DNA from: Diphasiastrum complanatum
Taxonomy: Eukaryota > Streptophyta > Lycopodiopsida > Lycopodiales > Lycopodiaceae
Direction of reading: 5' to 3'
Assembly: GCA_029204225.1 (NCBI GenBank)
Contig: CM055092.1
Location: forward strand, 15,954,715 to 16,018,714
DNA: 64,000 nt
Notes under the pieces: generated by a model
Seen by the model: the letters and a program-made list of their open reading frames with translations, nothing else
What the model was told of the DNA's origin: nothing
Databases searched by the model: none
Translations under genes and position numbers: made by a program
In this document: in pieces, positions 44,501-55,770 of the stretch
Position numbering within the stretch: the first letter of the stretch is position 1
Layout: each line of letters starts with the position of its first letter

Positions 44501-47500
44501 TTCAACTAACTTATGTATCTGCTGTCTGGAAGAATTGGCCACTACAAGGCCTCGCCAATGCAGTCCATGAACTTGTACAACAACCCCGTAGTGCTACCCT
44601 CTCGATCCACCAGTCAAAAAACTGAGCAGGTGCGGTGCTCTAATCCCACTCAATGAACTTTGTAGATGTGGCCATCCTGCGTAATGCCTCATGAAAAAGC
44701 ACAAGCACTAACACATGATATGCAAATTTGGTGGAAGTAGGCTTCTTTAAGTCCCAAAGGTTATGCATGCAGAACATGCCCAGTGCTCAACGCCTCTGTT
44801 TGACAAAATTCACTATAGTTATGGCTCTAGAGGTGTGGCAATGATCCAATCCAGACGGGAAATCTCCTTGAACATTAGGTCAATGGAGTGGGCTGCACAA
44901 GGAGTTCACACAATGTTGGGGTAGATACGAGTCAAATCCTCCCCATCTTAAAGCAGTTTGATGCATTCATCGTCTGTGACAACCTACACCACATGAGTGG
45001 GGCCAACATGCTAGATGGCTTCCTTGATTCGCTTGAAGATGTATCATCCATCTTGGATGGCACCCCCATAAGAAGAGTCCACTACCTTCCAGAACATGGT
45101 GCCCATGCAATTGGAAGTGAGGATGTTGATGACCGGCCTATGTCGATGAACGTCTAGCAATCAGCCATGAAAGAGCAGCTAAATACCTCCCAACTAGACC
45201 TAAGGGTGTTGGAGTTGGGTATCAAGAAGGTCATACATTGCCCTAAGATGTGTGGTGGGCAGAGCCTCAGTGATCGAGGGCCTATAAGCAAAGGGTGTAT
45301 GCAAGTACATTAGCAATGCCATCTCTAAATAGGTGGGTGTTTGCTATGGCGAACGATAGATTTAGGTGATAGAACTTGTCAACCAATGCCATGTCAGTTG
45401 CATCATTGTTGCCCCTTCGAAAGGACTGACGAATGGTGCTTTTAGGCATGGTGGAATGTGCAGAGGGTCTAAATGTAGGACGACGGTGTCATGCCATGAT
45501 TGGATTGATCTCGGATTAAAATCTCGTAAGTATGTCAGTAGGCCAACTTATTTCATCCTTTCTTGGGAAGATTTGTTGTAGTATTTCTAGATGACGTTTT
45601 GGATTATAACAAAACACTAAACGAGCATTAAAGCATCTCGTACTGGCTTAAATATTTTAAGACAAGATCAGCTTTTTGCTAACGAATCTAAGTTTGAGTT
45701 CCTTAAGAAGGGACTTCTTTACCTAGGTCATAAGATCGTCGCTGACAGGATCACGATTGACAAAGAAAAGGTAAGGATGGTTGCAGAATGGCCAATTTCT
45801 GAATCTGCTCGTGAACTCAGGTCGTTTTTGAGTTTCAGAGTGTTCTTCTGAAAGTTTATTGAGGAGTATTCAAAAATTGCCGCTCCTTGATAATATTTTA
45901 AAAGGGGAGGAGAGTCGGAAAGGTAGGCCTAGCTCTCCGATTAAATGGAACGAGAAATTAGATGATTGTTTTTGAAAGCTCAAGCTTCTAATCAACTCGG
46001 CTCCCACGTTGAGAATAGCTAATCCAGATATCCCTTTCGTCATTAACATTTATGCAAGTGATATGGCTATTAAAGTTGTTCTCATACATGAGGGTCGGCT
46101 CATTGCTTTTGAGAGTAAAAAGTTATTTGATGAGCAAGTCAGGTACACTACTCAGAAAAAAGAGCTTTTTGTTGTGATCCATGCTCTGAAATCATGGAGA
46201 TGTCACATGTATGGTAATAAGTTCATGGTAATAAGTTCACAAATCATAAGCCTTTGAAATATTTTTGTAATCAGAATGATCTGAGAGGTCGTAAGGCCCG
46301 ATGGGCAGAACTCATGCAAGAATTCAACTTTGAGGTGCGGTATATCAAGGGAACCACCAATCGTGTGGCTGATGCAATTAGTCGAATTGGTGAGGTGAAC
46401 AAACTTTCCTTCACTAAGATTAGCACATATTTTTATCTTTCACTGAGAGTGGTCTTTGTGTAAAAGACCTGCACTTGGACCAATTTGGCAGACAATTCTG
46501 TTGACTCTGATCAGTCTGAGGGAAAGGATAAAAAAAGTGTTGATGACTTCTCTATCCGTAATGGACTTTTCTTAAAGAAAGGGAAGATAGCATACCTGAT
46601 GTGGATGCGATTAAAAAGAAAATTCTTTACGAGTGTCCCGCCTTAGCTTGCGTGGCACATATAGGCATACATCACACATTAGATTTGGTACGAGGGGATT
46701 TTTGTTGGCCGAAACTTAAACCCTCTGTAGAACCTTATGTGGTCAAGTGTGACCAGTGCTAGCTAAACAACGCCAAACCTCTTATGGTTGGAGTGTTGAA
46801 GTACAGTATTTTGGACCTTACTTGAGCATATTAATGACTCCCAAGAGGGATTGATTGATTGATTATAGCTTGAATGCAAAGCCTATGAATGACTCCCAAG
46901 GGGGATTGATTGATTGATTGATTATATCTTGAATGCAAAACTAGATGACAAAAACTTGATCTAGAATTCTACACACATCAACCAAAAGCAATAAAAAAAA
47001 GCATTGATCCACATGAAGAGACTGTTTGGCTAAGATTTTTTGTTTATTGTATCTTCTATTATTGTTTTGAATTAGATCCTTTGACTTTTTGAGTTGCTCA
47101 TATATGTTTCTAAGATCCTTTGACTTTTTGAGTTGTTCATATATTGTTTCTAAGCTTTATCTTAGAAGGGGGAAGTGTTATGGACCGCATTATAGTCCAT
47201 ACTTCTCTACTTCGACATCACTGACTTCTCTATATAAATGTGTGAAATTGGATATATTCTAATTTCACAAATAGATATTGATCCACATGAAGATCCGACC
47301 CCCACGCGTGTGGTACGACCTCCAATACGGCCCGAAGCCATAAATTATCAGAGAGCAAGTTATGCTATCATTTGGATCACAAAAAATATAAGTATCATAG
47401 TGAAGAAGCCAAGATTGCCAAATTGCTCTCAAAAATTCTAAGGTATTACTATGAGAGATGGATTGTATGTACAAAAAGCTCAAGTTAGGTGAAAATACAA

Positions 47501-48982
47501 CATGTAATAAGGAAGATGAATCTCACCTAACCCTAGAGTTTTGCCAAGTTGGTGGCTAGGTTGGTTATTCACCTCCATGATTCAAGGAATTTGGCCCTAT
47601 AATTTAGGAATTATGACCAAACAAGCCCAACTCACCATATGAATGAGATCTAAACTACTTTGACCTTACCTCACACGTGCCAACAAGGATTCACACGTGT
47701 GGGACCCACCTATGTACAATTAACATGGTTTTGATTAAGCTAGATTTGCCAATTTTTTGACAATTTTCTCACATGGAGGACTTTAACGTCCATTGAATAT
47801 CCTTGCTCAAAATTGAGATAGCATTTCAATGGATTTCATGGTGGGGTTACCAAGGATGAGTAAACAATATGACGCAATCTGGGTAATTGTCGACTGTCTT
47901 ACCATATTGGCTATGTTTATTCTGGTAAAGACCACCGCGAAGGCTTCTGATCTAGCTCAAATATTTGTTGAACGTCTATTTAGACTTTACGGATTACCAA
48001 GCGACGTTGTGAACGATCGTGATCCAAAGTTCACTGGTCAGTTTTGGTTGGCCGTATTTGCTAAACCAGAACATCATTGAGCTTTAGTTCTTCTGATCAT
48101 CTTGAGATGGACGGTCAAACGGAAAGTGTCATCCCCACGTTAAGCTGGTCTTGGACAAAAGTCCCGAAAGGAGGTCAGTAGGCCTATCTCGATCCGTAAA
48201 TTAATCATGATTGTGAGGGGTTGGGGCTCTCACGGTATTAAAGCCTTACCTAATGGTCTAGAGGCCTAAAACTCATGGTGGTTTTGTATGGTGCTAGATA
48301 TCTGTTGAAACTCAAATGATCAGATTTTAGAAGGTAGCTGATTTCTTGCCCAAGACCGGGACATACATTATGCTAATCTGAAAAGATCACCTCAAGATTT
48401 TCAAGAAAGAGATTGGGTGTATTTACTTTCTTATGGACTGGAACGGACAACCTATTGTTATAAGAAAGATTCATAGGAGTTTATATCTCCTCTTATCCCA
48501 AAGTTTTACTCATATGTTTTGCCATAGGCAGAGAAAATACCATATGCCTTGTTTCATTTATGATGTCTTGTGTAGTTCCAATTGAGGCAGCACTATGACA
48601 CTCATCCATGATTCATATGAGTTTATATCTCCTCTTATCACAAAGTTTTACTCATATGTTTTGCCATAGGCAGAGCAAATACCACATGCCTTGTTTCATT
48701 TATGTGATGACGCATCAAATGAGCCCCTTTTCGTTCATAAGATGTACAAGCTAATTCTTTCATGTGTCCCTTCATAAATTTCAAATGGTTGATCTATTGT
48801 TTTGGGCTAGTCTTTGCAAAGCCATCCACAGGTTTCTAGTTTTCAAATATTGACATGTACTTGGGGTTTCTAGGAGTTTGTAACATGGATTTCTTTTGCT
48901 TGTAAAGGTCACAGAGACTGGTTGTGAAGTGCTGACTGCTCGCCTCCCAAGCTCTCCAAATGTTTTTTCATGGCTTTATTAA
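41588..48982 (+). CDS. MAP1A: methionine aminopeptidase 1A-like, four terminal exons
   Basis: Exons: 41588-41657, 41892-41957, 42118-42206 and 48908-48982 (TAA). All junctions are GT/AG and the phases join without a break. The pieces read [19 protein letters not shown], then [19 protein letters not shown], then [20 protein letters not shown] with SAQFEHTLL, then [20 protein letters not shown]. The enzyme removes the initiator methionine from new proteins in the cytosol. Three of the five metal ligands of the M24 fold are visible: the His of GHGIG, the Glu of IEPM and the Glu of FEHT. The other three-residue set (His, Asp, Asp) would be in upstream exons, which I could not find in the window. 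The FHCAPN and [15 protein letters not shown] signatures separate it from organellar MAP1B-D. One unusual residue is Leu in APNILHYA, where Pro is usual. The last intron is 6.7 kb and full of transposons. Coding sequence here is free of lesions, so the gene is probably functional if the rest exists. Confidence 0.9.
42755..45290 (-). pseudogene. hAT-superfamily transposase (copy 3) in MAP1A intron
   Basis: Reading leftwards from 45180: [20 protein letters not shown], then [31 protein letters not shown] (DUF659 region, 45080-44860), much decay, then [34 protein letters not shown] and [10 protein letters not shown] (44383-44200), then the end of the dimerisation domain with [14 protein letters not shown] at 43880, an acidic stretch (about 43160-43020) and an arginine-rich tail to about 42780. 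The order and the blocks match copy 2, so they are one family. The N-terminal BED finger is not seen. The element sits antisense within the last MAP1A intron. Numerous stops and frameshifts make it older than copy 2. Confidence 0.82.
45487..46790 (+). pseudogene. chromovirus LTR piece, RT, RNase H and integrase zinc finger
   Basis: A short LTR-like piece (GGTGTCATGCC at 45487 to about 45550) precedes RT sequence at 45570 ([18 protein letters not shown], so the usual YxDD is FLDD), then [17 protein letters not shown], the connection, and RNase H ([38 protein letters not shown], then [19 protein letters not shown]). The integrase zinc finger follows at 46640-46760 ([19 protein letters not shown], then KCDQC). 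It is broken by several stops and cut at about 46790 by inserted sequence. The continuation of integrase resumes at 47816. The fragment lies in the last MAP1A intron in the sense direction. Confidence 0.85.
46791..47815 (+). mobile_element. insertion splitting the integrase, with copia-like 3' end
   Basis: About 1 kb separates the integrase zinc finger from its core. It holds two tandem duplications (a 55-bp period at 46833-46940 with GATTGATTGATTGATT tracts, and a 39-bp period at 47074-47153), then a purine tract AGAAGGGGGAAG at 47164-47175 followed by TGTTATGGACC at 47176. That is the usual order polypurine tract then LTR start of a plus-strand LTR element, most likely copia. No coding domain and no right LTR end are clear. 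Confidence 0.5.
47816..48425 (+). pseudogene. chromovirus integrase core, embedded LTR piece and integrase tail
   Basis: The integrase core reads [20 protein letters not shown], then [19 protein letters not shown], then [18 protein letters not shown], so both catalytic aspartates are present. A remnant of the glutamate block ([11 protein letters not shown]) ends at 48125. At 48126-48290 comes LTR-type sequence (GTGTCATCCCCACG) matching the LTR start at 26214, and then at 48340-48420 the integrase tail ([14 protein letters not shown] in a shifted frame) matching 25.7 kb. So LTR sequence lies inside integrase, which indicates a recombination or nested insertion followed by deletion. Confidence 0.75.
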
Positions 48983-50880
48983 AGAGCTTTTGTATCTGAA
49001 TTGGTATGTGAAGTTCACATGTATCAGATAGTTTTTGTCCCTCATTTGTAAATCGCATTATGAGTACATTTAGAGCTAAGAGTTTGAAGTAATTGCTTTA
49101 AATATATTACATTGCAAATCTACAGGCATAGTGCTCTTATGTCCACTGAGTGGTATTCATATTATGCATGTTTCAGGTAGGAAACAAGTAGATTGACATG
49201 CTTTCTAGGCATTTTATCAGCAAAAATCTCTCAGGAGTTTGGGTCCCATGGTTGATACCATTTTCTACTGGGGTGTGTGTCTCTCAAGGTGTTGCAATTG
49301 AGCATGTTTTTTGTGGGCCAAGAAAAAGAATCAAAATCTAGATATTTTGCCACCGAGTATTGTTATAGATTCTTATTCTATATATACGGACATAACTTGG
49401 CAAATATGATTTTTAAAAGATGCATATGGTTTTCCCTGTGCTACTCAATTTTTTTCCCCCTCTCAATGTTCACTTAGAGTTTGTGATGTGTCCAACACCT
49501 TTTTTTTATTATTTTAAATTCTCAGCATTGATGCTTAGATCTTGACAGACTTGAACATGGTTAAATCTGACAAGTTTGGAATCATATTGCATTCTTGTAG
49601 CGAATTCAACAGATCGTCGTTTATTCAAAGAAGTTTGTACATAAATATAGTCTGAAAAGCAGTATTCAATGGCGAATCTTTGTAGAAAATTTAGCATGTG
49701 AACATAGAGTGTGTGTGACCTTTTCTTTTTTCAGTAAAAGGTCATAATTGGACATTATTACGAAGGCCAATGCCAAATCGAATCTGTCATGCCACTGCTA
49801 GTGTAAGGCTATTGATTATGCTTTTGTTTGCAAGAACATGATAATGGAAACACAATGAGCTGGTTAAGGCAATACTCTAGCTACAAATACGAGTTTGTAG
49901 ATACAGGACCAAACAACATAATCAGCTGACTAGGAAAAATCAAACAACAAAGAATCAGCTTAATGGTACAACCGTACGGTGAGAATACCCTAATTCTGTC
50001 ACGTGCTAATGGTTCCCTATAAAATTTAAATGTTGCTGCTTGTTTGTAAAAATCAAGCCTCCATGGGATATTGATATAAATCTGGGGTGGTCATGCTCCT
50101 CACTCAATACGGGTAGGTCATGGTCATGTAGAATCATCAAAGATGTGGAAATGGTTGTGTATGGTCAGGCCTGATAGTACGACAACGAAGTATTATAAAT
50201 GGCTTCTTGTAGTGTTTTTCATTTTTCCAAGGCCTACTTGGTACAATTAGGGTCAAGTTTGTTATTGTGGTCGATGCTCTTTGACTTTGGTGAGGTGGAT
50301 CAGTGACAGTCTGCTATCAATCTACCTTTGAGATGATTTGACTCATCTGTGGGGTCAATTTTTGGAACATTACAAAAAGAGATTGGAGATGACGTATTTA
50401 ATTTGGTAAATTTTCCTTTATCTGTGTTAGCAACTTCTATGTCGATAGATTCCATTGGAAGACGACAGACTCTTATATGGATAGGAGATAAGGGACAGGG
50501 AAGCAGCAGGGACAATGATATCTCCCTTGTACCTCATCTTATACTCTCCTCTAATTCCTTTCAAACTTGATCTTCATAAATCTTCTAGAATCCTTGTCTT
50601 GTAAAGATGTAAACAAGCTGTCAAAGCTGATGATCATCAATCTGTGGGAGGTCGGTAAGAGAAAGACCAAGAGATGACAAGACACACAAAGCTTGTGAAT
50701 AACATGTTGGTTGGCATCCCTCTCAGCCACATCAAAGAGTAGTTTTTCAACCTTGCTGTCAGTGCCACATTGTGTGTAGCCTTCAGACAAGAGAAAAGGT
50801 TGATGGTAAATCAACATACCTTGTCAAGCAAGATAGAATTGAATCAGTCAAAAGGATAAAAGTTGGAAAAGTGCATCCCA
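48983..50880. other. MAP1A 3' flank and unassigned stretch
   Basis: The first few hundred bases should be MAP1A 3' UTR. No strong AATAAA signal stands out. Short frames at 50300-50817 (for example FCNVPKIDPTDESNHLKGRL on the minus strand) look ordered but I do not recognise them. Confidence 0.4.
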
Positions 50881-50899
50881 TTCATGAATGGAGCACAGG

Positions 50900-51470
50900 T
50901 CAAAGCTACCGAATTTGAAGAGCTAGATTTTGTATTTGGTTGGAAAACAGTCTGGTAGCTATCAACATTTTTAATGCTCATGTCCCATGGCTTTTAATGC
51001 ACAAGAACTTGTCATTAGAGAATGAGCACTCGAAGATAAAAGAGGATAGGACTTGGATTCTAGTTCTGGCATTTCCTTTCAGAATGTACATGTATGCACA
51101 ACACACACAAATTAGAATCCTTGAAAAGCTAATATATTTTCATGTACTGTTTGCATGGAACCAAAAACCATATTTATTTCTAAAGTTTGAAGGGTCTTTC
51201 AAAAGTAGGCCTTCATAAAGGACTTGTCACTACATAGAAAGATGAAAAGCTCTTGGCAAAATACAAAAAAATTTCATGCAAACTGAGAGTGTTGGAGGAA
51301 CAAAGGCTTAAAGGTTTCTATCAACATTTTTGAGAAAACTATTGGAAGTGCTAGTACTCAATTGGAGTGTGTTAGTATTGGATTGGAGATATTATGTCAA
51401 GCTACTCAAGACTTGAAAGAAAAAGGATCGAGAAGATTTGAAAATTTGAGCTCCAAAAAATTCCTTATAG
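50900..51470 (+). pseudogene. transposase-like gene family, second copy (fragment)
   Basis: The plus frame reads MYMYAQHTQIRILEKLIYFH, then VLFAWNQKP, which aligns with HICTLHAEVRIIEKLINLHI, then LLAWNHKP of the minus-strand gene at 58.6-61.4 kb. Downstream, in shifting frames, ECWRNKGLK and EILCQATQDLKE parallel GGAKARRF and EIVQATRTLE in the same order. Only the middle of the gene is present and it is heavily decayed. Two copies in opposite orientation about 8 kb apart show that the family is repeated. Confidence 0.55.
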
Positions 51471-53890
51471 CATGATGGTATTATTGCTCAAGAAAACTAG
51501 AGCAGTTAAACATTTGCCAATTCTGATGATGCAGTAAAAGTTGTGGATGGTAATTTCTAGGTGTAAATTAAATACAACCTTCCCACTTCATGTTTAAACG
51601 TGTACATCACTAATGCATCAATTGGCAGCATTGCACAACATTTTGTAACATCATGCAATGTTTGTTTGCAAAACAAGAAGGAATCTTAAAAATTTGCTCA
51701 TCACAAGAATTTGGCATCTCGTACATCACACGCATTAGATGAAAACATAGCCACATTATTTTAAACAACACAACTTTCACATACTATGTCAGATTGAGAA
51801 ATCATGCATATGCATATTTTATTGGCAAATAGATAGATTAGCCTTTGAGAGAAATGTAACATATTATCATACCAATGAGAGACATTGGTGACTTATTCTT
51901 GTCCTCATGGTCTTTAAACTTGTGTAGTCTCAAATGTGATATGTTGTCATACAAAAAATCACATTGCTTCAAATTTTGAATTTTGGTTTATAGTGTACTA
52001 TAGGATAGTGTAGTACTAAGCCATAAAACTTTCTATGATGTGAGATTTGGTGGCTACAAGGTAAAAGGCCTATAAATTTCTACAAATATAATTTTATTCA
52101 AAGAAAATTTAGGAATAAGATAAACAGTCCTTGAAACAAAGGTATGCCTTGTATATGATAACTTTTAACTTGTCGTGCAATGTCTCTTACATAGAAGTGC
52201 CACATGCAAGTTTGTCAAATATGGATTTACTTCTATGCTACATATTATTATGATTCGTGGCCTCCATGATGAGGCATCCACACTAAAGTTGTAGCATACG
52301 ATTTTTGTTTTAAAAAAAATTGTTAGTTCCTAATACAAACATAGGCCTACTTATTGAAGATTCTTATGTTGGCAATTAGGAATATTTTAATATTTATCTT
52401 GCAAGGGATAGAGTAATTTGCATGGGAGATCCTTCTTCAATCCCCTCATACCTCTATTTCATTTTGCCACACATGGTGAATTGGTGTATCGTGCTTGGTT
52501 ACGTGGGTTTCATTATTTGTGGTTAGTGTTGTAGAAGCAATGATATAATTATCCAAATGTAACTTTATATATGATACACAAGAAGAATTTATTTTATGGA
52601 GACTATTAAAGAGATTCGACATAATCTAATTTTTTTTTGAATGCTTGATTGAGTCGAATTGATCAAAAGTGTAGAAATTAAATTATGCATCTAAATAGAA
52701 GCCGCAAAATTTGAAGGTTGTATGTTCCTTTTGCACCAATAGTTGTAACAAAAGTCTATAGAAGAGAAGATGCAACCTTAGAACAATATATATTGTAGAA
52801 ACAATGTTGGACATAAATAGAGCCAAAGATGGGAGCTAGAAAAAACTTCTCATATGTGCACATAAGCAATATCAAAAGTGAAATACAAAATCAATGAGTT
52901 CACATGCTACTGGATGTGTGCAAAAGAAAATAAAAAATATAAGAAAGTGGGCCAAATGTGCACAAACACATGTAAAGCAAACTAGCAAGTTTGGATGATA
53001 TTAGGTATGTGTATGCATCAGGTTGATTTGAATTTTACTGATTAAAACAGAGTATATAACTATCATTGGAATGTTAGACTTAGACATTTTTAATAGTTGA
53101 ATTGAGCTAAATTCCTCATTCATAATTGGTTTTCTATGCTGATAATTTATCCTAATGTTCCCAAGAACTTAAGGAAGATTTCCTTATTCCATTTGGACTA
53201 TGGCTACTCGTAGACAAGTGAGGCAATCCCAGCTGTCCATTTGATTGGATAGCTGAAAAACAACCTCCTTTGTACCATTCTCCCATCCTCCATTATGTGT
53301 AAATGAGGTTTTCTCAAATCGTTACGATATCTTGTAATTGATTCAGAGTGACCAGGTTTTTGCAAGCACTAAAGTTAGTTCTACTTTCAATCCAAAAGTA
53401 TCCCCTTTATTAATTGTACTTCCCTTACAGAAAATTCATAGTATTTAACAAGTAAAAGATACAAGAAATTCCTAGAAAGTTGAAAAGTTTTGGAGAAACC
53501 CAAAAGTGTAGACCCAAAATTTTTTGGGATTGTATGACCTATTTATAATTTAGCCACATCAAAGGGACTTTCAGATGTAAATCTCAGTGCATCAATGACA
53601 AGTTGTAGTCTAAAGTTAACTGGTCAAGAGCTAGCCACCCTACTGGTGTTATGACTACAAAAAATGGGAGTCTAATCCTCAATCATTGTCCAGCCTTGTA
53701 CGAAACATTTCTTAGGCCAAAAGGTAGGATCATAATTGCAAAATCCACTTAAAAAAAAATTGAAAATACAAAACATAAAATTATGAAAAGTTGAGAAAAT
53801 TTGAAAAAAGTTGGTTTGAGAATTTCTTTTGAGTGTGGATGCAATTAAGTTTAGGAATACTGGTACCATCAAGGTCGTGATCAGATTTCA
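51471..53890. other. AT-rich stretch without recognisable genes
   Basis: No coding frame, element domain or RNA gene is seen on either strand. Confidence 0.5.
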
Positions 53891-54990
53891 TTTGACGATC
53901 ATTTTGATAGTACCTAGATGGTCCAAATTGATGAACCTCCTCCTTGGTTACTCAAGGTGGTCATGAAACTAGAAGGCATTGAAGCTTTTCTAAGGTGGAA
54001 TCACTATGTTGTGATGTTCCAAGGAGATCTTGAGCGATTTGTCCCAGTCTATACTAAAGCATGTAACGCTTTAAATTCTTCTTGGCTCTTTTTAGGTTTT
54101 TGGTGTGTGAAGATCCTCTTTTTGGATCTTGGCTTCCTTTGTAAATCTAGGCTACTTGAACACTAGATCTTCTCCTCTTCAGGCTTATCTTCTTAAGGGA
54201 GGGGAGTAATGTAAATAAATCTACCTAATGGATCCTATTGATCACTCCAAATGTGTTTCTAACACTTATTTTACTATTGTGCGATTTCGTGGATTAATGG
54301 ATGAAAGCATCAGCTAATGATCTTCTTTACTGTGATAGCATGATTAGGAAACAACAATCAAGAATTCATACATCATAATCAATCACACAAATGCAAAAAA
54401 GGAGGGCTTCACAAGGGGGGAAATGTGGAGGAGGCGAATTTTCTACTCTCTCAATCTCTATTCTTACAAATAAAAAGTGATAATGGTGTCACATCCCTAC
54501 TTATAGACAAGGCCAGGGTTAGGGCTTTTGGTTCACCCAAAAACCATGTGCCATAACTTGACTATCTTAAAAAGTTATGAACCAAAATGCATTTAAAATC
54601 TATTTGGATCCTTTCTTATTTTTGGCCATTGGAGTTTAGATCTATTTCTATTTCTCACGCCTTTTGGCTTACGAGTACATTGCAGTTTTTAAGGGTGTCT
54701 GACGTTATTTTACAGATAGATCTAAATCTTTATGCTAACTCGGCCATGATTTTATTCTCGTCGTCGTAAGATATGTTGGGGAGGCACTAGGCTTTGGTTT
54801 TACTCATTGGTCGGTCTGTGATTTGTCGTCCTTCTGATATTGGCGTGCCTGGTAAATCTAGATTCTGGAACTCCTCCTTGGTTTATTATCGATCCTCCAT
54901 AGTGTAGTTCGGCGGCTCGATTCCTTCACTTGATATTTGTTAGGCACTTTTGGCATGTGAAATTCGTTAGAAGAATCATTACTAGAATCT
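53891..54990. other. possible 3' end of an LTR element, otherwise empty
   Basis: A plus frame at 53918-54166 (EAFLRWNHYVVMFQGDLERF) is followed at 54192-54206 by a purine tract TAAGGGAGGGGAGTA, the order expected of a retrotransposon 3' end. The peptide has no diagnostic domain. Nothing else is recognised up to 54990. Confidence 0.25.
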
Positions 54991-54999
54991 TCTATCAAT

Positions 55000-55770
55000 A
55001 TGTTTGAGAGGGAGTATTTCCAGAGGTTCAGGTCTGAAGATATTCATATCTTTGAAGTTCAAGAGAAAGGTAAGCAAGTGGAAGTGACTCAGTTTGCTTT
55101 ACTCACATGTTTTGGAGAATCTTCTTGTGTAGATGATGCTATGCAAGTGGATATTGGTTCTCACGCTAGAAAATCAACTAATGGATTTGGAAAAGAAGTC
55201 TTAGTCAATGGCTTTGATGTTCAAGTGGAAGATCACCGACACAAGTTTTACCTCTAAAGATTCTTCTTATGCACTCAATATATTCTCTATTGATTCAGAT
55301 ATCGAAGTTAAATATTTTGAGTGCTACAAGAATAATGATTTATCAGATGACGAAGAAGAATTTTTTGATGTCTGCAATACGGAAGCGGAACACTGTTAAT
55401 AAGATATTGACCGCCAAATATTGGTGGCCTACAATGTTCAAAGATGTCTCGAATTATATATGATCTTGTGATCCATATCAGAGATCTGGTAAACCAACAA
55501 AAGCTATGAATTGGTCCTTGATGCCAATCATACCTCTTGCACCATTTGAAATGTGGGGGATTGACTTCAATAAAGCAAGTCACTCGACACATTAAATGTT
55601 GATATATTTTGGTCGCAATGGATTATGCAATGAACAATGTGGAAGCTGAAGCAACGAAATGAAACGATACAAAAACTGTTGCAGCTTTCTTATTCAAATC
55701 TATAATCACACGTTATGGTTGTCCTATGAGTTAGCCAGTGACCGTGGTACTCATTTTCTTAACGACTGCT
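55000..55770 (+). pseudogene. Ty3/gypsy integrase fragment
   Basis: From 55390 the plus frame reads KILTAKYWWPTMFKDVSNY, then SCDPYQRSGKP (end of the zinc finger with CxxC degraded to CDPY), then PIIPLAPFEMWGIDF with the first core aspartate, and after decay SDRGTHFLNDC with the second. The upstream frames at 55000-55380 (acidic, for example LSDDEEEFFDVC) probably belong to the spacer before integrase. The right end meets a minus-strand RNase H at about 55770, tail to tail. Confidence 0.75.

Noticed and set aside
50300-50817. Minus-strand frames resembling an ordinary host protein
   Set aside because: They look ordered but have no recognisable domain, no splice partner and no consistent start, so they are left as unassigned sequence.
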